Positions 53,993-62,845 of a stretch of 64,000 nt of DNA are shown here, piece by piece. Location: the NCBI GenBank assembly GCA_039916305.1, contig JBDSLR010000038.1, positions 96,152 to 160,151 of the forward strand, in the 5' to 3' direction. Each line of letters begins with the position of its first letter. The first letter of the stretch is position 1. The notes below the pieces were generated by a model, which was not told where the DNA came from, made no database searches, and worked only from the letters and a program-made list of their open reading frames with translations. The translations under genes were made by a program, and so were the position numbers. The DNA comes from JACMLD01 sp039916305. GTDB taxonomy: Bacteria > Bacteroidota > Bacteroidia > Chitinophagales > Chitinophagaceae.

Positions 53993-55690
53993 TCACAAAT
54001 TATTCTTTTTCAATTCCTCCACTGCAAAGTCAACTGCCCTGGCCGTTAGCGCCATATAGGTTAGAGAAGGATTTTGTGTGGAGGTGGAAGTCATACAGGC
54101 GCCATCTGTCACAAATACATTCTTACACGCGTGCAGCTGGTTCCATTTATTTAATAAAGAAGTTTTGGGATCGAGGCCCATTCTAACCCCGCCCATTTCA
54201 TGAATGTCAAGACCCGGCGCCGCCTTGGAATCGCTGGTCTTAATATTAGCGAAGCCCGCTTTAGTATACATCTCCGTCATCTGTTCGATAAAGTCCTGGG
54301 TCATTTTTTCATCGTTATCATCATATCCAATATTGATATTCAGTTGCGGAATACCCCATTCATCTTTGAGGCTGCTGTGCAGGCTCAGTTGGCTTTTTTC
54401 TTTGGGTATGGTTTCACCCATCATGTGTGAGCCCACATTCCACGGCCCCAGTTCGCCGCCCGCTAAATTATTCTTCAATTGTTCGCCAAACCCGTTCGTG
54501 TTGCGGTTTACGTTTCTGCCAGATGAAAAACCAGCTGCATAACCGCGCAGAAAATTGGTCTCCTGTTTTACTACATTACGGAAACGCGGAAGATAGGCGC
54601 TGGTAGGCCGGCGTCCATCGGTAGTAGATTCTTTAAATCCATCATATTGGGCAGATATACGTGCCCGGTAGTTATGGAAGGCCGCGAATTTGCCCAGCAG
54701 GCCGCTTTCATTACCCAGGCCATCAGGAAAACGCTTTGAAACAGAGTTCAGCAAAATCAGGTTGGTATTTAAGGCGCCTGCATTTACAAAAATAACCGGC
54801 GCATAATATTCAATGGATTCTTTGGTGCCGGCATCTATAACGCGTACGCCGGTAGCTTTTCCTTTTTGCTCATCATAAATAATAGAGTGCACAACGGAGT
54901 GTGGCCGTAGTGTCAGCAAACCGGTTTTTGCAGCCCAGGGAATGGTAGAAGAATTACTGCTGAAATAACCACCAAACGGGCATCCGCGCTGGCAAAGCGT
55001 TCTGTTCTGGCATTGTGCCCGGCCCTGCTGCAGGTGAATGGGCTGCGGCTCTGTAAGATGTGCACACCTGGCATATACCACATGGCGGTCAGTATAATTG
55101 GCTTTGATAAAATCTTTAAAATAAGATTCCACGCAGGATAATTCAAGCGCTGGTAAAAACTCACCATCCGGTAGTGAAGCAAGGCCATCTTTATTACCGG
55201 AAATACCTACGAATTTTTCCACATAACTGTACCAGGGCGAAATATCTTTGTACCGGATGGGCCAGTCTACTGCGAAACCATCGCGTGCGGGGCCTTCAAA
55301 ATCAAAATCGCTCCAGCGCTGTGTTTGCCTGGCCCACATCAGTGATTTGCCACCGGTCTGGTATCCGCGTATCCAGTCAAAAGGCTTTTCCTGTACATAA
55401 GGATGTTCCTTATCCTTCACAAAAAAATGCATGGCGTCTTCTTTAAAAGCATAACACTTACTGATAACCGGGTTTTCTTCCTGTATCGCCAGTGGCACCT
55501 GTCCCCGGTGCTCAAACTCCCAGGGAAGCATATTGGTAGTAGGGTAATCTTTTAAATGTTTAACATCGCGGCCACGCTCAAGTAACAATGTTTTGAACCC
55601 TTTTCCGGTGAATTCTTTTGCAGCCCAGCCACCGCTCATACCAGAACCGATTACAATGGCGTCAAATGATCTTTCCTTATTATCTCCCAT
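53993..55690 (-). CDS. GMC oxidoreductase, FAD sugar dehydrogenase large subunit
   Basis: This 565-residue flavoprotein has GxGxxG FAD binding (IVIGSGMSGGWAAKEF, residues 11-26), the GMC N-domain (GGKSLMWARQTQRWS), a Cys-rich loop (CQNRTLCQRGCPFGGYF) and a C-terminal HxxGG...D motif (HEMGGVRMGLD, NVFVTDGACMTSTSTQNPS). It lacks its own signal peptide. The partner small subunit is Tat-exported and encoded 12 bp upstream, so the complex is probably exported with it. Known relatives oxidise glucose, gluconate or other sugars to lactones or keto acids, passing electrons to the respiratory chain. It is convergent with the lyase gene. Confidence 0.93.
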   Translation of the reverse strand: MGDNKERSFDAIVIGSGMSGGWAAKEFTGKGFKTLLLERGRDVKHLKDYPTTNMLPWEFEHRGQVPLAIQEENPVISKCYAFKEDAMHFFVKDKEHPYVQEKPFDWIRGYQTGGKSLMWARQTQRWSDFDFEGPARDGFAVDWPIRYKDISPWYSYVEKFVGISGNKDGLASLPDGEFLPALELSCVESYFKDFIKANYTDRHVVYARCAHLTEPQPIHLQQGRAQCQNRTLCQRGCPFGGYFSSNSSTIPWAAKTGLLTLRPHSVVHSIIYDEQKGKATGVRVIDAGTKESIEYYAPVIFVNAGALNTNLILLNSVSKRFPDGLGNESGLLGKFAAFHNYRARISAQYDGFKESTTDGRRPTSAYLPRFRNVVKQETNFLRGYAAGFSSGRNVNRNTNGFGEQLKNNLAGGELGPWNVGSHMMGETIPKEKSQLSLHSSLKDEWGIPQLNINIGYDDNDEKMTQDFIEQMTEMYTKAGFANIKTSDSKAAPGLDIHEMGGVRMGLDPKTSLLNKWNQLHACKNVFVTDGACMTSTSTQNPSLTYMALTARAVDFAVEELKKNNL

Positions 55691-55702
55691 GAATTGCTAT
55701 TA

Positions 55703-56257
55703 TTAAGATGTTTTTATGGAATGGTTTTTAACCGGAATACAGCCCCTGTATTTGCCAGGGATCATTTTATATACCTGCACGCTGGTTAAATAAAACCTGG
55801 AACCGGTGTACGCCTGGATGGTTAACTTCTTGGCAGTAGTATAAAAAAAGGCTAGTTCAGCAGGCAAATCTTTTTTGCCATCAATTGCCGCCAGCAGGGT
55901 GTCGCGCTGTGTTTTATTGCATTTTAAAAATGGCTGGTCAAATTTTTCCTGTGCTGTTTTGTCAAATGCTGTAAGGCCTTTCATAAACTGCTGCTGATCT
56001 TCTTTTTTATAACAATCATCCAGCATTTTTAATGCAAAAAGGTGTGCAGAAACTGCTTTCGCGCCGGGCGTTGCTGTAGTTGGGATGATGGTCTCCGTGA
56101 GTTCTTCCAGCATTTTTTCCTGCTGTCCGCTTACCTGGAAGTTTTTCAGTAATATGGCTGATTTGCTTTTATCATCCTGTAAGCAGGCCGGCAAAATAGC
56201 CACACCTGCAGAAACAAAAAGAAACTGTTGAATGGCTTTTCGCCTGGTTACCTGCAT
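55703..56257 (-). CDS. Gluconate 2-dehydrogenase subunit 3-like protein (Tat-exported)
   Basis: This 184-residue protein has a twin-arginine signal (TRRKAIQQFLFVSAGVAILPAC) ending in a lipobox-like LPAC. The rest is a helical gluconate_2-dh3 domain (LLKNFQVSGQQEKMLEELTE, AHLFALKMLDDCYKKEDQQQ, PFLKCNKTQRDTLLAAIDG). Members are the small subunit of membrane-bound GMC sugar dehydrogenases and help export and assemble the large one, encoded directly downstream (12 bp). Co-operonic. Confidence 0.9.
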   Translation of the reverse strand: MQVTRRKAIQQFLFVSAGVAILPACLQDDKSKSAILLKNFQVSGQQEKMLEELTETIIPTTATPGAKAVSAHLFALKMLDDCYKKEDQQQFMKGLTAFDKTAQEKFDQPFLKCNKTQRDTLLAAIDGKKDLPAELAFFYTTAKKLTIQAYTGSRFYLTSVQVYKMIPGKYRGCIPVKNHSIKTS

Positions 56258-56348
56258 GCTGTATTTTTTAAAACGTATAATTTATTAAACTGTGTATTGT
56301 TGCGCGCTTTAATAAAGACAGGTGTATTTATTAAACCGGTGAAATTCT

Positions 56349-57494
56349 TTATTGATAATACCTTCCTATTAAATGATTGTCTATAATCAGTTTTTTGAGC
56401 TCAGCCGCATCTATTGTTCCCTGCTTACTGTACACAATCCTGCCCCCCGGTTCTACCAATAATGTATAGGGCAGGGCACCCTGCCATTTGGGGTCAATGG
56501 CTTCTATCAATTTATATTTATCATCCATATTGAAAATGTAATTGGTAGCGGAAGCCTGCTGTTTTTGCAAAAACTGTAACGCTTTATCTTTTTTAGACGG
56601 GTCATCTGCACTGATGCTGACAAATTCAAAATCCCTTTTACGGTACATTCTGTTCATGGTAATAAATTCAGGGAATTCTGTAACACAGGGGCCGCACCAG
56701 GTAGCCCATACATTAATCAGCCTGAGTTTGTCTGAACTATTTTTTACAAGGTCTTTAATGCCGTCAGCAGTAATGGTATCCAGCTTTACCGGCTCTTTGG
56801 CCCATGCTTCCCGGGCTTTGGTTATCCAATCGCTTTTCTCTGCCCATTTAACGGAACAGCCAAACACTTTTGTAGTGGCAACCGCTACTTCTTTGCTGTT
56901 CAATAAGGCATCGAGCGCATTGCGGGTATCGTTTGTATTGGGTGTTTTGGATGGTTTTTCTACATCGTCTATGCGCCCACTGTAACGCAGCCTTCGTTCC
57001 TTATCAAAAATAAATACATGCGGTGTGGCAATGGGACCGTATTTTTTGGACGCTGTTTCGGTGGCGCCATCGTACAAATAAGGAAAATTAAATTGCTTAT
57101 GTGCAGCACGCAATTTCATTTCTTCAAAACTATCTCCCATATCAGTGTAATCCAGTTCGCTTAACGTGATGGATGTGGGGTCATTTGGCATGATCGCTAC
57201 TACTGCTACGCCCTTGGCTTTGTAGTCATTGGTCAACCGGATGAGGCGTTCCTCGTACGCCTGTGCCGTGGGACAGTGATTACAGGTGAACACGATCAGC
57301 AGCAGGCGGGCGCTTTTAAAAGATAACAGGTTATACGTCTTACCGTCTACACCGGGTAGGCTAAAATCGGGCGCCGCAGATCCAATTGTAAGCGTGGCAT
57401 GTTCATCATATAAGTTCGCTTTTTTTTCAAACGAAAAAAAACCAATGCATAGCAGGATCAACAAAGAAGCATAAACGCAATTCCGCTGGTTCAT
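56349..57494 (-). CDS. Exported double-thioredoxin (redoxin plus TlpA-like) protein
   Basis: This protein of about 381 residues has a signal anchor (YASLLILLCIGFFSF) and two thioredoxin folds. The first (about 40-215) is AhpC/redoxin-like with FTCNHCPTAQAYEERL; the second (about 240-381) is TlpA/ResA-like with VWATWCGPCVTEFPEF. Both have a CxxC pair (CNHC and CGPC). Expected role: periplasmic thiol-disulfide exchange. It lies upstream of the GMC pair on the same strand (91 bp). The link to sugar oxidation is positional only. An earlier ATG (57542) gives a cytoplasmic-looking N terminus and was not chosen. Confidence 0.87.
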   Translation of the reverse strand: MNQRNCVYASLLILLCIGFFSFEKKANLYDEHATLTIGSAAPDFSLPGVDGKTYNLLSFKSARLLLIVFTCNHCPTAQAYEERLIRLTNDYKAKGVAVVAIMPNDPTSITLSELDYTDMGDSFEEMKLRAAHKQFNFPYLYDGATETASKKYGPIATPHVFIFDKERRLRYSGRIDDVEKPSKTPNTNDTRNALDALLNSKEVAVATTKVFGCSVKWAEKSDWITKAREAWAKEPVKLDTITADGIKDLVKNSSDKLRLINVWATWCGPCVTEFPEFITMNRMYRKRDFEFVSISADDPSKKDKALQFLQKQQASATNYIFNMDDKYKLIEAIDPKWQGALPYTLLVEPGGRIVYSKQGTIDAAELKKLIIDNHLIGRYYQ

Positions 57495-57681
57495 ATGGCT
57501 GAGAATTTGCGAAAAGTTACAAATTAAACAGCATTTTATCACTGTCTGCAGTTATCATTTCAAACGGTGATAAAAAATATCCAAACAGGTAATACTTTTT
57601 TAGCTGTACTGGTGGAAAATTGACTGACAAAGCCTTTTTCTGATGCTGGCATGGTTTTCTTAAATGTATTAATAAACAAAT

Positions 57682-58248
57682 ATGAAGTATAATCATTTAA
57701 AAAAAATCTTTTTAACGGCGGCAATAGCAATTGTAAATGTATGCGCCGGCTCAGCACAACAGGCAGATCCTGTAAAAAAAGCCGTGCAGGCCAATGAACA
57801 GAAAGCACAGGCAGGTTTACTGGATGAGGAAGTAGCCGGCTTTTTGGTTAAAGCAGCTGATGCCCGTATGATGGGTCAAAAAGAAGGCGCATTAGCTATT
57901 GAAAAAGGGACCACCCTGTTTATCAGGCAGTATGGCAGGCAAATGGTAAGGGATCAGGGAATATTGCTTGCCCAGATAAAGAAGTTAGCTGCAGCCGGCA
58001 AAATTTCGCTTCCTGCATCCATTAGCCAGGACAAGGAGGATGGTAGAAAAGACCTGGCCGAGAAAACCGGGAAAGATTTTGATAATAAATTTATGAAAAT
58101 GATGATAATAGATCACAAAAGGGATATCAAAGACTTTAAAAAAGCTGTTGATTATAAAGACTCAGCAGTAAGTGCGTTTGCAAAAAAAAACCTGCCACTT
58201 ATACAGGAGCACCTTGATAAAATAGAGGAAATAAAAGAAAGTAAATAG
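57682..58248 (+). CDS. Exported DUF4142 protein
   Basis: This 188-residue protein has a signal peptide (IFLTAAIAIVNVCAGSAQQ). A ferritin-like helical DUF4142 domain follows (EVAGFLVKAADARMMGQKEG, FIRQYGRQMVRDQGILLAQI, KMMIIDHKRDIKDFKKAV, LIQEHLDKIEEI). This is a widespread periplasmic family of unclear role, sometimes with metal-binding residues. It stands alone, divergent from the redoxin gene and 388 bp before the sulfatase. Confidence 0.88.
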   Translation: MKYNHLKKIFLTAAIAIVNVCAGSAQQADPVKKAVQANEQKAQAGLLDEEVAGFLVKAADARMMGQKEGALAIEKGTTLFIRQYGRQMVRDQGILLAQIKKLAAAGKISLPASISQDKEDGRKDLAEKTGKDFDNKFMKMMIIDHKRDIKDFKKAVDYKDSAVSAFAKKNLPLIQEHLDKIEEIKESK

Positions 58249-58635
58249 CAAAGCAGCCCGTATTTTCCAGGTGCCGCCAGTGGTACTTTGCCTCGTTTAG
58301 TGGATAGGCCAGGTCAGGCCTTTTGTGACCAGGCAATTTTATTGAGCATTTTTTTACTCCTTTTAGCAAAGATGAGCAATTAAGGCAACATATATACTGC
58401 AACGTTACATAATATGAAGTAGTCAAGATTTAATCTGCATTATTGATTTATTCCTGTTTTAATCAGTCAGCCTGATAGGTCCGGTGGGTAACACACATTT
58501 TAGTAAATCAATTATATTTCTTAACCGCTGCGGTACTGCTGTACGGCAATCGGTTTACAATACCTGATGAATTTAACCGGACAAGAATGATTTTTTCATA
58601 CCTTGATCTTCTTTTACTTTTTACAAGTAGGTATT
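58249..58635. other. Intergenic region before the sulfatase
   Basis: This 387-bp stretch holds AGGCC (58306-58310) and GGCCT (58317-58321) with TTTT after, a weak terminator candidate for the DUF4142 gene. The promoter of the sulfatase-GH95-SMP30 unit should be in its right half. No gene is recognised. Confidence 0.4.
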
Positions 58636-60210
58636 ATGAAGACAAACTATTCGCCTGCCAGCCGTATCCTTAAAACAATAACCATCATACTGCTGTCGGG
58701 AATATTCTTTTCAGCAAGCTTTGCCCAGCAAAATAAAAAAGCGCCGAATATACTGATTATATTTTCTGATGATCATGCCTACCAGACCATCAGCGCTTAC
58801 GGCAGCACACTAATGCAAACACCTAATATAGATCGTATTGCAAAGGAAGGCGCTATTTTTAAAAAAGTATTTGTAACCAACTCTTTGTGCGCACCAAGCC
58901 GTGCTACCCTGCTTACGGGCAAATATGGCCATATTAACGGCCTGACCATTAATAAAGTTTATAACCCGTTTAATACACAGCAGCCGCTGTTTCCGCGTAT
59001 ACTGCAGCAGCACAATTACCAGACCGCGTGGATAGGCAAATGGCACCTGCAGACATTGCCCGACGGGTTTGATTTCTGGAAAGTGCTCCCTGACCAGGGC
59101 CAGTATTACAATCCCCAGTTTATCACTATGAATAAAGATACCGTAGCAACAGAAGGTTATGTTACGGATGTTATTTCAGGTTTTGCGGAAGACTGGATCA
59201 ATAACCGCGATACCAGCAAACCTTTTTGCCTGGTAGTGGGCGAGAAAGCTACCCACCGTGAATGGCTGCCCGATTTGCAGGACCTTGGAGCTTTTGATAA
59301 CAGGACATTTCCTGTACCACCTAATTTTTATGACAAATACGAAAACCGCCGGGCCGCCAAAAACCAGGATATGACCATCGATAAAACGATGCGATTAAAG
59401 GAAGATTTGAAAGTACATGCAGACTATGAAAAAAACGGCATCTATAACCGATTTACTGCAGCACAAAAAGAAAAATTTTACAATTACTATGAAAATACAG
59501 TAAGTAAAGAATTTGATGCAAAACAGTATACCGGTGCCGCACTACTGAAGTGGAAGTACCAGCGGTATATGAAAGATTACCTGGCCACTGCAAAATCGCT
59601 CGACCGGAATATTGGCCGCCTGCTGGATTATTTAGACAAAAACAAACTGGCAGAAAACACCCTTGTTATCTATGCCTCTGACCAGGGCTTTTATATGGGC
59701 GAGCATGGCTGGTTTGACAAGCGTTTTATGTATGAAGAATCTGCCCGTACGCCCATGGTGATGCGCTATCCCGGTTTGGTTTACCCGGGTACGGTGGTTA
59801 ATGATATGATTGTGAACATTGACTTTGCTCCAACGCTGCTGGATGCGGCCGGCGTGCAGGTGCCGGATGATATGCAGGGCAAATCATTTCTTCCCTTGTT
59901 CAATCATGACCAGGGTGCATACAAATGGAGAAAAGCCATGTACTACCATTATTATGAATATCCTGAACCCCACAAAGTGGCCCCGCATTTTGGTATCCGT
60001 ACGGAACGCTATAAGCTGATCCGCTTTTATGGCCCGGCCGATTACTGGGAATTGTATGACCTGGAAACAGATCCGCATGAAATGAAAAATATTTATACGG
60101 TAAAAGGGAAAGAACAACTATCGGCGGATTTAAAAAAACAATTGAAAGATCTAATTATGCAGTATAAGGATGAGGCGGCACTGGGTATTATGGAGAAGAA
60201 GATTAATTAG
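58636..60210 (+). CDS. Exported S1-type sulfatase
   Basis: This protein of about 524 residues has a signal peptide (ILKTITIILLSGIFFSASFAQ). The sulfatase alkaline-phosphatase fold begins ILIIFSDDHAYQTISAYG, with D-D metal ligands. The maturation motif C85-A-P-S-R (NSLCAPSRATLLTGKYGH) follows, where Cys is converted to formylglycine. Further S1 motifs are AWIGKWHL, VIYASDQGFYMGEHGWFDKR and NIDFAPTLLDAAGV. It removes sulfate esters from the glycan. No radical-SAM maturase is visible in the window. ATG 58636 gives the signal peptide; an ATG at 58603 is less likely. Confidence 0.94.
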   Translation: MKTNYSPASRILKTITIILLSGIFFSASFAQQNKKAPNILIIFSDDHAYQTISAYGSTLMQTPNIDRIAKEGAIFKKVFVTNSLCAPSRATLLTGKYGHINGLTINKVYNPFNTQQPLFPRILQQHNYQTAWIGKWHLQTLPDGFDFWKVLPDQGQYYNPQFITMNKDTVATEGYVTDVISGFAEDWINNRDTSKPFCLVVGEKATHREWLPDLQDLGAFDNRTFPVPPNFYDKYENRRAAKNQDMTIDKTMRLKEDLKVHADYEKNGIYNRFTAAQKEKFYNYYENTVSKEFDAKQYTGAALLKWKYQRYMKDYLATAKSLDRNIGRLLDYLDKNKLAENTLVIYASDQGFYMGEHGWFDKRFMYEESARTPMVMRYPGLVYPGTVVNDMIVNIDFAPTLLDAAGVQVPDDMQGKSFLPLFNHDQGAYKWRKAMYYHYYEYPEPHKVAPHFGIRTERYKLIRFYGPADYWELYDLETDPHEMKNIYTVKGKEQLSADLKKQLKDLIMQYKDEAALGIMEKKIN

Positions 60211-60318
60211 CCGATCATTTATAGCGGCGCAGTGAATTATCCGGCCTGCAAATAATCAAATAATTTTTATTAACCGGGGTGGGAGTAGTTGACAAGATAA
60301 AGCTCAATCAACAGCGAT

Positions 60319-62790
60319 ATGTTCAAAGTAATTTTCAGCAGCAGTATTTTCCTGGCAATTGGCATCACTTCATCATTTGCCCAGCAGCCCGATAGACTCT
60401 GGTATACAAAACCTGCGAAGGTCTGGACAGAATCTTTGCCCGTTGGTAACGGTCGCCTGGGGGCGATGGTGTTTGGCGGCGTGCAGGATGAACTGATACA
60501 ATTGAACGAAGGAAGTTTGTGGACGGGCGGCCCCGTGCGTACCAATGTAAACCCCGGTGCCTATGAAAACCTCCTGATTGTGCGTGATGCATTACTAAAG
60601 CAGGAAGATTATACAAAAGCTTATGCATATACAAAAAAGATGCAGGGCTATTATTCAGAATCTTTTGTGCCCATGGCAGACTTGTTTATCCGTCAGCAGT
60701 TTACGGATACCAATATTTCATCTTATTACCGTGATCTCAATATTACTGATGCTATGGCAACTACCCGCTTTACCATTGGCGGAACCGTATTTACCCGGCA
60801 GATCATCAGCTCTGCACCGGACCAGGTCATTGTAATACGTTTTACAGCCAGCAAACCCGGGCAATTAAATTTTACAACCGGCATCAAGGGGCTTCTAAAA
60901 TACCGTAAATCGGTTGTTAGTAACAGGGAGTTGTCTGTTAAAGGAAAGGCAGCTTCACATATAGATCCAAGCTATGTAAGAAATGATAATCCCATTATTC
61001 AGGATGATACGGCCGGCTGCCGGGGCATGCGTTTTGAAATGCGTTTAAAGGCGCTGAGTAAAGGCGGTACCGTGCGCACAGATACCAGCGGCATCAGTGT
61101 GAAAAATGCAACCGAGGTAATTGTTTTTCTTTCTGCGGCAACCAGTTTTAATGGTTTTGACAAATGTCCGGACGCGGAGGGAAAAGATGAAAATAAAATA
61201 GCTGCACAGTATTTAAATGCCGCCGTAAAAAAAGAATGGCCGGTCTTACTAAAAAGTCACCTGGCAGATTTCCATAATTATTTCAAAAGGGTTTCTTTTA
61301 CACTGGCAGCACCGGCAGATAATACGAATGCTGCCCTGCCCACAGATGAGCGACTGCTGCATTACACCGAAGGCGCTGCTGATCCATCATTTGAAACCAT
61401 GTATTTCCAGTATGGCAGGTACCTGCTTATTTCAAGTTCACGTCCGGGCGGGGTGCCAGCCAACCTGCAGGGGATCTGGAACAAGGAAATGCGCCCTCCA
61501 TGGAGCTCTAATTACACTACCAATATTAATGTACAGATGAATTACTGGCCCGCTGAGCCGGTAAACCTTTCTGAAATGCATTTACCGCTGATGGAATTTA
61601 TTAAGGGAGCGGCCGTAACCGGCGCCGTTACTGCAAAAGAATTCTATCATGCCAAAGGATGGGCGGTTCATCATAACAGTGATATATGGGCGCTTTCTAA
61701 CCCGGTAGGGGATATCGGAAAAGGCGATCCAACATGGGCCAACTGGACAATGGGCTCACCCTGGCTGTCCGCGCATTTATGGGAGCATTATGTATTCACA
61801 AAAGATAAAAAATTCCTGCAGCAAACTGCTTACCCGCTGATGAAAGGCGCCGCTGCGTTTTGCCTCGATTGGCTGGTAGAAGACAAAGACGGTTACCTGG
61901 TGACAGCACCCTCTGTATCGCCCGAAAATAAATTTATTGACGATAGCGGCAAAGAAGGAAGTGTTTCTATTGCCAGCACCATGGATATGTCTATCATCTG
62001 GGATTTGTTTAACAACCTGATTGACGCTTCAAAGGAGCTCAATGAAGATGCGGTTTTCCGCGATTTAATCATTGCAAAAAGGAATAAACTTTATCCCCTG
62101 CACATTGGTAAAAAGGGAAATTTGCAGGAGTGGTATAAAGATTGGGAGGATGTTGATCCCCACCATCGCCACGTATCGCACCTGTTTGGATTATACCCGG
62201 GCAGGCAGATCTCACCGGTAAGCACACCCGAATTTGCTGCGGCATCTAAAAAGACACTGGAACTGCGGGGTGATGCAGGCACCGGCTGGAGTCTTGCGTG
62301 GAAAATAAATTTCTGGGCAAGATTGCTGGATGGCAATCATGCTTATACCATGATACGGAGTTTGCTGCACCTTACCGGGCAAACGGGCACCAACTACGCC
62401 AATGGCGGTGGCTCATATGTAAACTTGTTCGATGCCCATCCGCCTTTCCAGATTGATGGCAATTTTGGGGGTATTGCCGGAATGGCTGAGATGTTGCTGC
62501 AAAGCCATAATAATGAAATAGCCTTATTGCCCGCCCTGCCTGACGCATGGGCGGCAGGTACAATAAAAGGCTTAAAAGCCCGTGGCAACTTTGAAGTAGC
62601 TATCAACTGGAAAAACAAGCGCCTGGTCAGTGCTCAGCTGATCGCAATATCCGGTGGCGTTTGTAAAATCAGGACTGCTTACCAGGTGAAAGTAGAAGGC
62701 GTGACTGCGAAATCTGTTGCAGATGCCAATGGGTACACCATCAGCTTTACTGCAGAAAAAGGAAAGAATTACCGGGTGATGGCGTTATAG
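60319..62790 (+). CDS. GH95 alpha-L-fucosidase/galactosidase
   Basis: This 823-residue protein has a signal peptide (SSIFLAIGITSSFAQQ). The GH95 N-terminal beta domain (LWYTKPAKVWTESLPVGNGR, QLNEGSLWTGGP) is followed by the alpha/alpha barrel. By motif alignment the family residues are all present: N402 and N404 (TNINVQMNYWPAE), E536 (SVSPENKF) and D713 (FQIDGNFGG). GH95 members are inverting alpha-1,2-L-fucosidases or alpha-L-galactosidases. It trims branch sugars in the periplasm, and it is spaced 108 bp after the sulfatase, likely co-transcribed. Confidence 0.95.
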   Translation: MFKVIFSSSIFLAIGITSSFAQQPDRLWYTKPAKVWTESLPVGNGRLGAMVFGGVQDELIQLNEGSLWTGGPVRTNVNPGAYENLLIVRDALLKQEDYTKAYAYTKKMQGYYSESFVPMADLFIRQQFTDTNISSYYRDLNITDAMATTRFTIGGTVFTRQIISSAPDQVIVIRFTASKPGQLNFTTGIKGLLKYRKSVVSNRELSVKGKAASHIDPSYVRNDNPIIQDDTAGCRGMRFEMRLKALSKGGTVRTDTSGISVKNATEVIVFLSAATSFNGFDKCPDAEGKDENKIAAQYLNAAVKKEWPVLLKSHLADFHNYFKRVSFTLAAPADNTNAALPTDERLLHYTEGAADPSFETMYFQYGRYLLISSSRPGGVPANLQGIWNKEMRPPWSSNYTTNINVQMNYWPAEPVNLSEMHLPLMEFIKGAAVTGAVTAKEFYHAKGWAVHHNSDIWALSNPVGDIGKGDPTWANWTMGSPWLSAHLWEHYVFTKDKKFLQQTAYPLMKGAAAFCLDWLVEDKDGYLVTAPSVSPENKFIDDSGKEGSVSIASTMDMSIIWDLFNNLIDASKELNEDAVFRDLIIAKRNKLYPLHIGKKGNLQEWYKDWEDVDPHHRHVSHLFGLYPGRQISPVSTPEFAAASKKTLELRGDAGTGWSLAWKINFWARLLDGNHAYTMIRSLLHLTGQTGTNYANGGGSYVNLFDAHPPFQIDGNFGGIAGMAEMLLQSHNNEIALLPALPDAWAAGTIKGLKARGNFEVAINWKNKRLVSAQLIAISGGVCKIRTAYQVKVEGVTAKSVADANGYTISFTAEKGKNYRVMAL

Positions 62791-62845
62791 AAAGTTTCGG
62801 TTGGAATTTTTTTCCGATAAATAGATCTTAAATATTTATTTTTCT

